Shown here: one piece after another, positions 31,495 to 41,773 of the stretch
Layout: the number at the start of each line of letters is the position of its first letter
Position numbering within the stretch: the stretch's first letter is position 1
Origin: Cladorhizidae sp. MBARI D1340-BT2
Lineage: Eukaryota > Porifera > Demospongiae > Poecilosclerida > Cladorhizidae
Length of the DNA: 64,000 nucleotides
Assembly (NCBI GenBank): GCA_028752905.1
Contig: JAQNBH010000004.1
Location: 8,870,559-8,934,558, forward strand
Direction: 5' to 3'
Notes under the pieces: generated by a model
Databases searched by the model: none
Told to the model about the DNA's origin: nothing
Seen by the model: only the letters and a program-made list of their open reading frames with translations
Made by a program: the position numbers and the translations under genes

Positions 31495-31660
31495 GACCAT
31501 TGTCACGAATTCGTGACACGCGCAGGCGTATCTAAAAGACCGTCGTCACGTATTAGTGACAGCTGTAATTTTGATCTGTAGACCATTGTCACGTATTCGT
31601 GACAGCTGTAATTTTCATCTGTAGACCATTGTCACGATATCGTGACAACTGCTTTCGTGC
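31495..31660. repeat. Palindromic subterminal repeats upstream of piggyBac transposase
   Basis: Four copies of an inverted motif TGTCACG-NN-CGTGACA or close variants are present: tgtcacgaattcgtgaca at about 31501, gtcacgtattagtgac at about 31545, tgtcacgtattcgtgaca at about 31586, tgtcacgatatcgtgaca at about 31631. They are spaced about 45-50 bp with the intervening ctgtaatttt(g/c)atctgtagaccat repeated. They sit just upstream of the transposase start, where piggyBac-family elements often carry internal repeats, and are likely protein-binding sites. Confidence 0.6.
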
Positions 31661-31698
31661 GATCTCAACTTGTTTTACAGCGGTTAGTTTTCGTGGTT

Positions 31699-34173
31699 AT
31701 GGCTTCTGTATATAATACCCAGACAGTACTAGAGATGTTATCTGATATGGAGACTGATAATTGCATTGATAGATAGTATATACAGTGAATCAAATAGTGA
31801 TAGTAGTAGTTGTAAGTGATAATGGTAGCAATTTTGAAGAGAGCGAGGATGGGAGTGTAGATATGGATGTTGGAGCAAGTGGAAATAGGGGGAGAGCTAC
31901 AGTGAGAGGACAGCAGAGGAGGGGAAGAGGAGGACAGCAGAGGAGGGGAAGAGGAGGACAGCAGAGGAGGGGAAGAGGAGGACAGCAGAGGAGGGGAAGA
32001 GGAGGACAGCAGAGGAGACAGCAGAGGAGGGGAAGAGGAGGACTGCAGAGGAGGGGAAGAGGAGGACAGCAGAGGAGGGGAAGAGGAGGACAGCAGAGGA
32101 GGGGAAGAGGAGGACAGCAGAGGAGGGGAAGAGGAGGACAGCAGAGGAGACAGCAGAGGAGGGGAAGAGGAGGACAGCAGAGGAGGGGAAGAGGAGCACA
32201 GCAGAGGAGGGGAAGAGGAGGACAGCAGAGGAGGGGAAGAGGAGGACTGCAGAGGAGGGGAAGAGCTGTAGGTGGAGGTCAGCAGCAGAGGGGAAGAGCT
32301 GTAGGTGGAGGTCAGCAGCGGAGGGGCAGAGCTGTAGGTGGAGAACAGCCGAGGAGAGGAAGTTCACTTGGGAGTGGAACTAGCCGTGTGGATGTCAGCC
32401 ATATGTGGACTCCTGCTGGGGAAGGTATGATATTCCTGCGATAAAAATAATAACAACTAACAGGGTTTCACTTAGAAAATTGTGGGGATGATGGTTCAAA
32501 TGTGACATAGTTTCTAATGAATTTTTTAACAATTTCCAAGGGGGAGGTTGGGCCAAAAAGGTTCCAAGAGTGGTCAGCCCCCACCCACCCCTAAATGAAA
32601 CCCTGACAAATGTCAAGCAAACTTCTACAAACATATAAACCATTATTATTCTTTTCAAATTCTAGATGACATTGCTCCACAGAGTAGCCCATTCACACTT
32701 CAACCAGGACCTAATGTTCCTCAATCATGCCAAAGTGCAGAAGATTGTTTTTCTCTGTTCTTTGGGCCAACAATGCTCAAGTTTATCATTGACAAAACCA
32801 ACGAATATGCTGAGCATAGGATGTCTTCTATGTTACTAACACCAAATTCTGTTTACAAAAATTGGAACTACGTCACATCTAACGAAATGAAGGGATTCAT
32901 TGCCGTAATTTTGAACATGGGGATCATTCAACTGAACAACATGAAGGATTACTGGGCTACTGACAAGAGTACAAACTTCCCATTTTTTCGATCAGTATTT
33001 TCAAGGAAGAGATTTTTTCAAATTTTTGGAATGCTGCACGTCGGTGAGATAAATAGCGTCACAAAGAGCCAAAATTCAACCATTTCTAGACATTCTATGT
33101 CCAGCTTTTGAGTCTGCATACACGCCTAACAAGGCCATTGCAGTTGACGAATCGGTTATTACATTCAAGGGTAGGGTATCATTTAGACAATACCTAAAGG
33201 GAAAGCCTCACCCTTGGGGAATCAAGGCTTTTGTTTTGTCGGATAGCTTGACTGGATATTTACAGTGTGTCTGCATCTACTATGGTAAGGAGACATTGCT
33301 AATCAACAGTGATCATCCACATACTACACGAGTTGTGCTTACTTTGGTTCAGTCTTTTCACAACAAAGGACATGATTTGTACGTGGACAGATTTTACTCA
33401 AGTCCTCTTCTTGCCACTGAACTCAGCAAGGTTGGCATCACCATCACAGGCACCGTTCAGTGGAACAGGAAAGGTCTCCCTAAGGATGTGGCGACAAAGA
33501 GGAAAGAGCCGATTGGAACAGTTCAGGCAGCTCGGTCATCTAACATACTTGTACTTTCCTGGATGGACAAAAGGAAGGTCCTGATGATTACGACCAAACA
33601 CAACACTGCTATGACTGATGTCCATACCAGGTAATCATATAATAATAAAATAATAACTGCATCAATGTTAGCTTTATCAATTTTATTTATTTACTTGTAA
33701 GGCGGGGCAAGCTAAAGAAGAAGCCAGTTGTCATTGCAGATTACAACAAAAACATGGCAGGAGTGGACAAGCTGGACCAATTAACAACATACTACAGTTT
33801 CTTACACAAATCCGTGAAGTGGTGGCGAAAGGTATTCTTTTGGGGCATGGAAGTGGCTGTGGTGAATTCTTACATAATTTTCAAGCATCAAAACCAACAC
33901 AGCCGTCTTACTCACCTTGCATTCAGAAGGTTACTGATCGAGGCTCTGTCAGACCCCATCCAAAGTGGGCCCAACAGGTTGAATGGCAAAGGCGACCATT
34001 ATCCTGTAAAAGGAACTCAGAGGCGTGACTGTGCTGTCTGCAGTAGAAGGCAGGATGGCACCAGACATCTCACTATGTATAGATGTGATGACTGCCTCAA
34101 CACACCCTCTCTGTGCCCAGCTGACTGCTTCCAGACCTACCACACACTGAGGACATATCAACCTGAAGACTGA
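31699..34173 (+). pseudogene. Spliced piggyBac-type transposase with expanded RGG region
   Basis: ATG 31699 begins a typical N-terminus (ASVYNTQTVLEMLSDMETD). The acidic segment that follows is frameshifted at about 31765 and 31815. A tandem array of 24-nt units encodes about a dozen QQRRGRGG repeats (31905-32270). Introns at 32425-32665 and 33631-33701 are GT-AG. The core has FSLFFGPTMLKFIIDKTNEY, the first catalytic Asp in AIAVDESVITFKGR, the second in DLYVDRFYSSPLL, the third in NKNMAGVDKLDQL, and a C-terminal Cys-rich finger (CAVCSRR ... CDDCLNTPSLC). One further indel lies near 33065. DDD transposases of this family cut at TTAA. The RGG array between the acidic N-terminus and the core is unusual. 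The element's terminal repeats were not found. Confidence 0.85.
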
Positions 34174-34330
34174 GTATATATAAGCATACCTTTATCCTAC
34201 ATAACAGATATTAGATGTTGTTGCAATCCTATATTTACATATAATATATGTAAAATATATTATATGTAAAATATATTACTAAGTGAGTGTGGGGGAAGGA
34301 CTATAAAACAAGCGATGTTCTGAGCCCCCC
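34174..34330. other. 3' flank of piggyBac gene, AT-rich
   Basis: It contains a duplicated tatgtaaaatatattatatg stretch (about 34239-34280). No poly(A) signal stands out and no terminal repeat was identified. Confidence 0.3.
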
Positions 34331-34720
34331 CAAAAAGAAAGCAGCCACTTAGCCAGCTATTTACATGGGTACGCTAGCCACATAGCTTGTTGGGTGCGCT
34401 AGCCAGCTAGCTTCTTGGTTGGGTTAGCCAGGGTGCGCTAGCCAGCTAGCTTCTTGGTTGGGCTAGCCAGCTAGCTTCTTGGGTGCGCTAGCCAACTAGC
34501 TTCTTGGGTGCGCTAGCCAGGTAGCTAATTGGGTAGGTTAGCTAGCCAGGTAGCTAATTGGGTAGGTTAGCTAGCTAGCTACATCGATTCGCTAGCTAGC
34601 CAGCTTCTTGGATGCGCGAGCTGGCTAGCTACATGGGTGTGCTAGCTAGTTAGCTATAGGGAGCGCTACCTAGTTAGCTATTTACCTACGCTAGCTTAAC
34701 TTCTTACTATTCCCAATTCC
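34331..34720. repeat. GCTAGC-rich tandem tract
   Basis: Irregular repeats of gctagccagctagcttcttgg and gggt(g/a)(c/g)g (about 25-30 bp) are present, dense in the palindromes GCTAGC and TAGCTA. There are no open frames of note. Confidence 0.7.
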
Positions 34721-35150
34721 CAAACTATTTAGCTACACCAGACTTGATCTAACAGTGAAAGAAACTAAGGAATTAGACGATGTAAAATGTTAGTTACTCA
34801 TCTCGGTTATAGGAGTTCTTTCCTTCATTATCAGCTCAACTTTAATTCCTTTTTAGATTTGAGTAGCAGTAGTAATCGTAGAGAGGAGTAGCATCTAGAA
34901 GTACAGTAACACGAGGACACACTAAATATTGCCCACCACATAACTCTTTGATCACCTGATTTTTAATTAATTGTTTTTTTGGGGGGTTTTGGTTTTTTGA
35001 CGATCGTTGAGGGAGGCTAACTTTCTACCCAACACCAGGCTAGAAGAACCTCTTGAGATGGCAAGACAAGTGAAGCTAGACTCCAAGTAAGTATTATTAT
35101 GTGGATAAGCTAACCAGTTTGTTACATAGATGATCATTATAGCTAGCATA
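34721..35150. other. No gene recognised
   Basis: AT-rich DNA with a T/G run near 34974-34993. The frame at 34967-35149 (minus) has no motif. Confidence 0.3.
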
Positions 35151-35605
35151 TTAGATCGCGCTTAGTTGAAGTGTATAGGCTGATATTTATAGATAGCAAA
35201 TTAGCTAGCGCTTGAAGTTGGCAGTTTTAGATAGCCAAGTAGCTAGCGCTTGAAGTGTATAGGTAGTTTGAGCTGATCTTTATAGATGGCAAATTAGCTA
35301 GCGCTTGAAGTCGGCAGTTTTAGACGATCATTGTAGCTAGCAAATTAGATGGCGGTTGAAGTGTATAGGCAGTTTGAGCTTATCTTTATAGATAGCCAAT
35401 TAGCTAGAGCTTGAAGTTGGCAGTTTTATATAGCCAAGTAGCTAGCGCTTGAAGTGTATAGGCAGTTTGAGCTGATCTTTATAGCTGGCAAATTAGCTAG
35501 CGCTTGAAGTTGGCAGTTTTAGATGATAATTATAGCTAGCAAATTAGCTAGCGCTTGAAGAAGGCAGTTGTAGCTGATATATAGCCAGCAATAGCTAGCA
35601 TTGGA
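35151..35605. repeat. ~120-bp minisatellite, about four units
   Basis: The unit is built from gctagcgcttgaagtgtata, ggcagtttgagctgatcttt and tagatagcaaattagctagc plus gcttgaagttggcagtttta. It is repeated four times with substitutions and partial units. Confidence 0.75.
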
Positions 35606-36470
35606 GGTAGCTAGTAGACTACCAAGCAAACCAAGTTGTTCTATAGCTAGTGCTAGTATGTATCTCAGCTTTGGATGATCTACCAACTGTGCTATCATCA
35701 TGGATAGTACTCAGAATGGACACAGCTCTCTTGTCCATCCATTTCAAAGCAAGGACACCATTTGTACTTATAGACTTGATCTCACCCTTTTTAATTTTGT
35801 CTTTGGCCTTGATACATGCAGGTGCTCCCCTCCTGTTCACCCGAACTGTACCACATGTACTAATTTTTAGAGTACAAGTGTATATATCATATTATTGTGT
35901 GTATACAAAAGTCTCCTCACCAAAATACAGCTTCAAACTGTAGGTAAATCCACTAGAGCTGTCGTGAAGTACATAAGCTTTTGTGCCCCACTTTGTGGGC
36001 TTCATGGACAAGTATATACAAGACCCTCCCCATGAATCCAATCATTGATTCATCGACTGCAATTTCTCTTCCAAGCTGGTATGATTGTCCACGCTTATGG
36101 CAATAATGAGGGCAATGAACCTCTTTATCTTGCTAACTGTGCAACCCAATCTCTCACTCTAGATCGAGGAGGTAGGTCTTAATTTGAAGCTATAATTGAT
36201 CTGCATACAAATTTGTTTTCTCCACAATTCTCCTTAGGATAGTGTCATCGAGATAAAGCTGAGCAAAGTCAATGGGTTATTTTCCTTCCATATCAACTGT
36301 GCAACCACATATCTGACTGAATGAGATATCACCACTGGAGCTGATGGCACTGGAGCTGCTGGCACTGGAGCTGATGGCACTGGAGCTGCTTGATCTTTCA
36401 CTGGAGCTACTCCTACAACATACTTCATCATTAACTATCCACAACCTTGTCACCATCCTCCAAACCCTAT
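35606..36470 (-). pseudogene. Decayed piggyBac-type transposase (third family)
   Basis: Minus-strand fragments in several frames match the domain order of piggyBac transposases. They are an N-terminal Ser-rich stretch, a TILRRIVEKTNLYADQLL block (about 36220-36240), AVDESMIGFMGR holding the first catalytic Asp (about 36040-36065), KPTKWGTKAYVLHDSSSGFT (about 35950-36000), and NRRGAPACIKAKDKIKKGEI followed by LALKWMDKRAVSILSTIHDD (35700-35835). The second and third catalytic Asp regions are missing or unrecognised. Multiple frameshifts make it inactive. Confidence 0.75.
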
Positions 36471-36888
36471 TTACCATCTTCCATGCCTTCACATCAATAT
36501 ATCTAATAGCACTTCAGCTCTATTATAATAATTATCTATCCATCACTTGTATTCAGAACAATACAATAATCATCTAGGATCTAAAGTGAACATACATAAC
36601 CACCGTTTGTCCAAAGATAGTCAGGTCAATACAAGTGAATTAAACACCACCAGCAGCTGTACTAATAAGCAGAGGCTTCGTGAGTGGCTGTACCAATAAG
36701 CAGCATCTTGATAAGCCTTGTTACAGCCTTGTTACGTACAAATTTATGTCCAAAGCAGGAGTGTAATTTTTTAACGGTTCAATTTTATTTTTTTTAAACC
36801 CTCGGTCTCAGGGAATAGTTTCCCTTGTGAATTGAGCAATCTCACGTTGACATTTCAATTAACGTGTACGGTCCGCTAAGTGTTAAAA
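36471..36888. other. No gene recognised
   Basis: AT-rich sequence leading into the second duplicate. A frame at 36344-36577 on plus is the antisense of the Ser-rich piggyBac N-terminus. Confidence 0.3.
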
Positions 36889-37050
36889 TGCACCAGAACT
36901 TGGATTAGCATATAATGCACCAGAACTTGGGTTAAGATATAATGCACCAGAACTTGGGCTAGCATATAATGCACCAGAACTTGGGTTAGCATATAATGCA
37001 CCAGAACTTGGGTTGGGATATAATGCACCAGAACTTGGGCTAGCATATAA
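36889..37050. repeat. 27-28-bp minisatellite, about six copies
   Basis: Same unit as 17155-18183 (tgcaccagaacttggattag plus catataa). It forms the left edge of Mutator-like copy B and ends at the same agcgatatcgttgttgtgat junction. The copy number differs about six-fold between the duplicates. Confidence 0.9.
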
Positions 37051-37558
37051 AGCGATATCGTTGTTGTGATTGTTTGTACTTTCTTTGCAATTTTAGTGTC
37101 GATTTTTATTGGGAGGTGTTATCAAAATAAAGTTATTTCACACAACTTAATTCACACAACTTAAAATTAGCGATCGATTAACACTTGTGTTATTTTCTTA
37201 TTTTTCTGTTCTGACCAACCAGAGGGACTTCTCAAAACAGTTCTTCTGTTCTGACTATCAAGAGGCATGCCTAAAAAAACACAGAAATGATCTTGACACC
37301 ACAAAATCATATTCGTACCTTTTTGACTTTAAAATGGGTAAAGTATATATAAATTGCTGTAGCCGCTAACAGTACCGTTTCGACCAATAGAACTGCCACC
37401 AATACCATTCCCAGTATTTTGGTCTCTGCTCACAACTAAATCTAACCCATGTATGAGAAAGTCGAAGTGAGGGGAGGATCTTTGAAGGTACAGCAGGATT
37501 AGAATGTAGGCATTGGAGCAGCTGTCACCACCACCACAACACAGCTGCAGTATGAGAA

Positions 37559-37921
37559 TTGAAGCAGGCAGCAGTCAGTACCAGAACATTACCTTTGGGG
37601 CAGGCAGTGTCGGCCAGTACGACTGCCACCGATAATGTTCTGATTAGTGGAACTACCATCATCAACATCACTCCCGATGCTATACCCCCAATCACTGATG
37701 CTGCGATTGATGACACTTCTACTGATTCCAATGATGTTCTCACGATTAACGCAAATGAAGAAGAGAACGAATTTCCATGGATCACTAACGATATCAAAAA
37801 CTATTTAAAAGAATGCATGTTCAAGATGTTTCAAGGGTATGTGGGCATTGATGATGATACAGACTTGGACAACGATAATTCAATATTCTTAAATACAATG
37901 ATCCATGAGATGTTGCCATAG
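37559..37921 (+). CDS. Acidic accessory ORF of Mutator-like element, copy B
   Basis: A 120-codon open frame lacking an early ATG, as in copy A. It has the same EENEFPWITNDIKNYLKECM core and Asp-rich tail. Preservation of the frame in both duplicates while the neighbouring ORFs decayed hints that it was coding until recently. It could be an exon of a larger accessory protein. The function is unknown. Confidence 0.5.
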   Translation: MKQAAVSTRTLPLGQAVSASTTATDNVLISGTTIINITPDAIPPITDAAIDDTSTDSNDVLTINANEEENEFPWITNDIKNYLKECMFKMFQGYVGIDDDTDLDNDNSIFLNTMIHEMLP

Positions 37922-38235
37922 CAACCCAAATTTAAGTCCACGCAATTTAAGACACATTGTTCTTGTTTTCCCTGAAAATGGAAGGCGAATTATGTTGTAG
38001 TGACTAACTTAGTAAGTAGTTAGTCATTAATTTAGCAATACCAAAATTAAAGTTTATGGCTTGTTAGTCCCAAGATCTATGGGGTGAAGAATCAGTAAGG
38101 GGTTAATGACCTCCCAGCCCTTAAATGATGTCATGCCTGACCCCTGCCTGCTCCTCCTCATATCCTGACCCCTACTGCTCCTCAGACCTCATCTCTCCTT
38201 GCACATCCTCCACCAAACTACCAGTTGGTGCTATT

Positions 38236-38580
38236 ATGGATGCCCTACCCTCATGCGACATCAACAGGCAGGGACTGGCAACGGAGGAAGAGGTTATCGG
38301 TAAATATCCTAAGCGGCAAGGATCATGTAGAGCCGGGACTCTTGCATGCAAACTTGCACGTGAGGCTATACTAGACAACGACATTCTCCTTCAGTACACA
38401 CCAAAAGGAAACTGGCACCTCCCAGGATTTCCCTCAAAGGAACTAACACAACTAGAAAGAGTTATGTTTATCCATTACCCACAATTTTGGAGAGCTCCTG
38501 TGGAGTTTGAGCCAGTGCAGCGAAGCATTGAAATGCTTACATGTTTAGGTAGTGTTTGGTACTGTCTGTTGTCTTTGTAA
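38236..38580 (+). CDS. BEN-domain-like accessory protein, 114 aa
   Basis: ATG 38236 opens a complete 114-residue frame. Residues about 35-105 (CKLAREAILDNDILLQYTPK, LPGFPSKELTQLERVMF, FWRAPVEFEPVQRSIEML) have the pattern of BEN-like modules in invertebrate transposon proteins: an Ala-rich first helix, a Leu-Pro linker, then a phe-x-x-(F/W)-x-x-P-x-E-F-E signature. Such domains bind DNA or protein. It lies about 600 bp upstream of the transposase on the same strand. The copy A equivalent is frameshifted. The domain assignment is from pattern memory and is only moderately secure. Confidence 0.5.
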   Translation: MDALPSCDINRQGLATEEEVIGKYPKRQGSCRAGTLACKLAREAILDNDILLQYTPKGNWHLPGFPSKELTQLERVMFIHYPQFWRAPVEFEPVQRSIEMLTCLGSVWYCLLSL

Positions 38581-39179
38581 TTCAATAACCTTCCTTGCAG
38601 ACACGTATTATAAGTCAGAAAGAAAATATTCAACAGAAAAAATAAAATACCCACTCTAAATATACCACAGTGCTATTTTGGTAATTTCTTTGCGTGCAAT
38701 GCTAACCGAACATAAAGGTACGCCAAACAAGCCTGTCACATCGGCGAATGCAAACTTAAGACCTGTCCACACTGCACTTAGGGGGGACTATTGTACTTTT
38801 TTCCCTACTTTTTTAATTTTTATTATTATTGTCTTGTACCATAGCTACATACATAAACTGTCATTGTTTCAAGTTTCAGAGCATTTCAATGCTCCATTAT
38901 AAAGTTATGATACTTTTTATACACACCATTTCATTGTCAAAGAATATTCAAGGTGAAACAGAGAAAGAGCTGCGTTCTTCCTGACGTTCAAGCGTTTATA
39001 AGTCAGCGACCGTACTCCCCTATGTTTTCAAACAACTACTAAAATGACGAACAGTTGACGTTGAAGATTGTCATAGTAACTGCGCGGAGCTAAGAAGTCT
39101 GTGTGTGCAGTAAAAACGTGGAAAACGAGGTATATAGCGACCGGCGGCCCCCTCAATTTTTTAAGTCAGCTATCTCAGA

Positions 39180-41387
39180 ATGCCGAAAATTGCTAGGTCG
39201 AAACCATCAGCGTCTAAGACCCCAGATCGACCTTCTAAGTTTTCCTCAGACCCCAGATCGACCTTCTAAGTTTTCCTCGAAAAGGCGGAAGAGGCGTCGT
39301 TGGCCTTTAGCCAAGGAGTTGAACCTTGAGCAGGAGACACCAGCTTCTACCGATGACTCGCCAATGCCAGTGGTGTCGGTTGTCAGCGGGAAAAAGCTGG
39401 CGCTAACTAGGCCAACCGTGGCTACCTCTAAGGCTGGGCCTTCCTCTGAAATGTTGGACTGTGAGCCACAGATGGGCCAGGCTACTTCATATAACCTGGT
39501 CTCAACTGATCGGCTTCGAGCCTCATTGAAGGGTTAGCTTTCTGTGCCTGTGGAGCGCCTTGGATGTCCATGAAGATCTGTCTTGTAGAAAAGGTCTGGT
39601 TTCGAAGATGTCCATCTTATGTTCTGAAAAGGGTATTTTCTCAGACCCTTACTCGAGGAACGAAACTTCTAGAGTACAAGAGAGATGTGTTCTGGCATCC
39701 AAGTTTGTTGGTTTCGGGTGTGACCATCTTGAGATGTTGACATCGATGATGGGTCTGCCTCCTTCTCTAGGTCCTTCTTCTTATGCTAGGCATAATACAC
39801 GGCTTTGTGAGTTGACCGAAAGGAAAGCTTACGATAGTCATTCGCTGGCCTCTGCACATCTTCACAGTGTGCTGTGTGTCGATCCTGACGAGGTTGTTGA
39901 TGTGACCGTCACTTGGGACGGCACCTGGTCCAAACGTGGGCACATAGCTCGCTACGGTGTGGTTGTGGTGATCTCCTGGGAGACTGGACAAGTGCTTGAT
40001 ACCGAAGTCCTTTCCAAGGGATGTCCGATCTGTTCCGCTCACGAAGGCATGGATAAGGACTCGGAGGGTTACCGTCTGTGGTAGGAAGGCCACGAGGATT
40101 CATGTAACCGAAATTACATTGGACCCTCGCCTGACATGGAGACAACTGGAGTGGAGATTATTTTCTTGCGTTCCATCTCTATCTCTAAGAATATTCTCCG
40201 CTACACAAAGGTAAGCACATTATATTAAAAATATATATTGTGTGTTTTTATAGATGGCCTTTGTTTCTTTCAGGTAATCAGTGATGGTGATACCAAGACT
40301 GTATCCAACCTCAATGCCCTAAACCAAGGCTTGAGACCTTATGGGTCGGGTATTGCCATCGTCAAGCAGGAGTGTGTAGGGCATGTTCAGAAGCGTCTCG
40401 GAAAACATCTACGCAGCCTTATCAAGACATCGGCACCTGTCATGAGCGAGATCGAGGACAAGGCTGCTACCCGGAAGCAGCAGGTGCTCGCAAATAAGGC
40501 TGCCCGAAATGCTACCAGGGCTCTCAAAGCTAAAGCCCTAGAACTGGCAAAGGAAGAAACGCGGCAATTGCGTATCAGGATCAAAGCTGACAGAGTAGCG
40601 GCAGGGTTGAAGGGGACAATCAAGATCAGTCCTGTCGAACCCAACCCTGTTGAAGAAGTCCAACCTGTAAAAGTAGATTCCATCATGAAGATGGTGCCAC
40701 TTTCCTGATCAGGTAAGCACGGCATCACGAATGACGATGTCGTGGTCTTCCCATCTTACTACGGACAGGATATCCGTAGTAAGAAGGGGGATGTGAAATC
40801 TATGAAGAACGCCTGCTGGGCTGTGTACTACCACTCGATTTCTACCGACGGCGAGCCAGAACACTGTTTTTGTCCAGACGGGAAAGAATCTTGGTGCAAA
40901 TTTAATCGTGCAATCGCCAATGGGGAGAATCCTCCACCACACACACCCCGTATCCCTCCTCATCTACGAGAAGGTGTGTGCGCTGTTCACAAAGTTACTC
41001 TGCGATGAGGAGCTTCTGAAACGGTGCGAGTTGGGTGCCTCACAAAACCAGAACGAGAGTTTCAACAACCTCGTCTGGGAACGGTGCCGAAAGACTGGAT
41101 ATTGTTCCTTGGTTAGTGTTAAGATTGCTGTCCATCTAGCAGTTCTTACCTTCAATAGCGGCTTGAATGCCATAGCGGACTTGTATGAGTCGTTTGTAGG
41201 TTTGCCTGTAAGCGGCTCTGTAGCCAAGCTCTTTGAGTCGAGAGACAAAACAAGAGTGAGGAAGGCAGCGCATAAAGCTATGGGCTCTACCAAGGACAGT
41301 AGAAAGTCTAAGCGATCTAGGGCGTTGACGTCTGAATCGAGGCATGCAAAGAAGGAAGGTCTGACTTACGATGCTGTAGGTTTCTGA
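39180..41387 (+). pseudogene. Mutator-like transposase, copy B
   Basis: It has the same layout as copy A: ATG at 39180, a basic N-terminus, GLVSKMSILCSEKG, VDVTVTWDGTWSKRG with the catalytic Asp region, an intron at 40211-40273, VISDGDTK, FCPDGKESWCKFNRAIANGE, LKRCELGASQNQNES and a C-terminal basic tail ending DAVGF. Copy B keeps the segment around SYYGQDIRSKKGDVKSMKN that copy A has lost. Lesions are a 31-nt tandem duplication at about 39205-39266 (frameshifting), a stop after LRASLKG at about 39535, TAG at 40082-40084 (shared with A) and TGA at 40706-40708. Mutator-family enzymes excise and integrate DNA with long inverted ends. This copy cannot make a full protein without readthrough. Confidence 0.8.
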
Positions 41388-41465
41388 TATTCTGGACATG
41401 TTCTCCTTCCCCCGATTGGCTTTTTTCAAAGCCGTTAAGGCCCCTTCCCACTCTCCAAATCCCTC

Positions 41466-41690
41466 CCCAACCTCCCCCTCCCCATTCCCCCCAGGTGGTG
41501 CTGGCGCTAACCTGTTTTTTTTGGAGGGCTCTCTCGAGCCCGAACTTGAGAAAAAAGAACAATTACACTTATAATGATTATACAAGTTCTTTTACAGGAT
41601 GGACACCATCAAGGGATTAGATGGTACAAGAAACCTAAAAGGAAGTTTATAGGCCTCATTTGCAAACTGCTCTTCCTCTCTTTCCCTCCT
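41466..41690. other. Junction region, no gene
   Basis: C-rich sequence after the Mutator-like element (ccctccccaacctccccctc), then AT-rich sequence. This stretch is absent from the first duplicate, where the foldback element follows directly, so it is either inserted here or deleted there. Confidence 0.4.
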
Positions 41691-41773
41691 TCATGCAGTG
41701 CACAAGAGGCTTCTTCTTCTTTCGTTTGCTCTCTCGCTCGTCAACGTCAGATCACCAACTCTGTCGAGGACAG

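Larger units (their letters stand above)
36889..41465 (+). mobile_element. Mutator-like element, copy B (uninterrupted)
   Basis: Colinear with copy A but without the hAT insertion, so it shows the native spacing: minisatellite, acidic ORF (37559-37921), BEN-like ORF (38236-38580) and transposase (39180-41387). About 190 bp upstream of the transposase ATG the two copies share a gtttataagtcagcgaccgt promoter-like stretch. Neither terminal inverted repeats nor a target duplication was resolved, so the outer bounds follow the limit of similarity. Confidence 0.75.

Noticed and set aside
31897..32367. Minus-strand ORF of LLFPSSAV repeats
   Set aside because: Antisense of the RGG array in the piggyBac transposase.
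34331..34720. Regulatory array of GCTAGC palindromes
   Set aside because: The tract is irregular and similar hexamer-rich stretches occur as simple repeats; nothing ties it to a gene.
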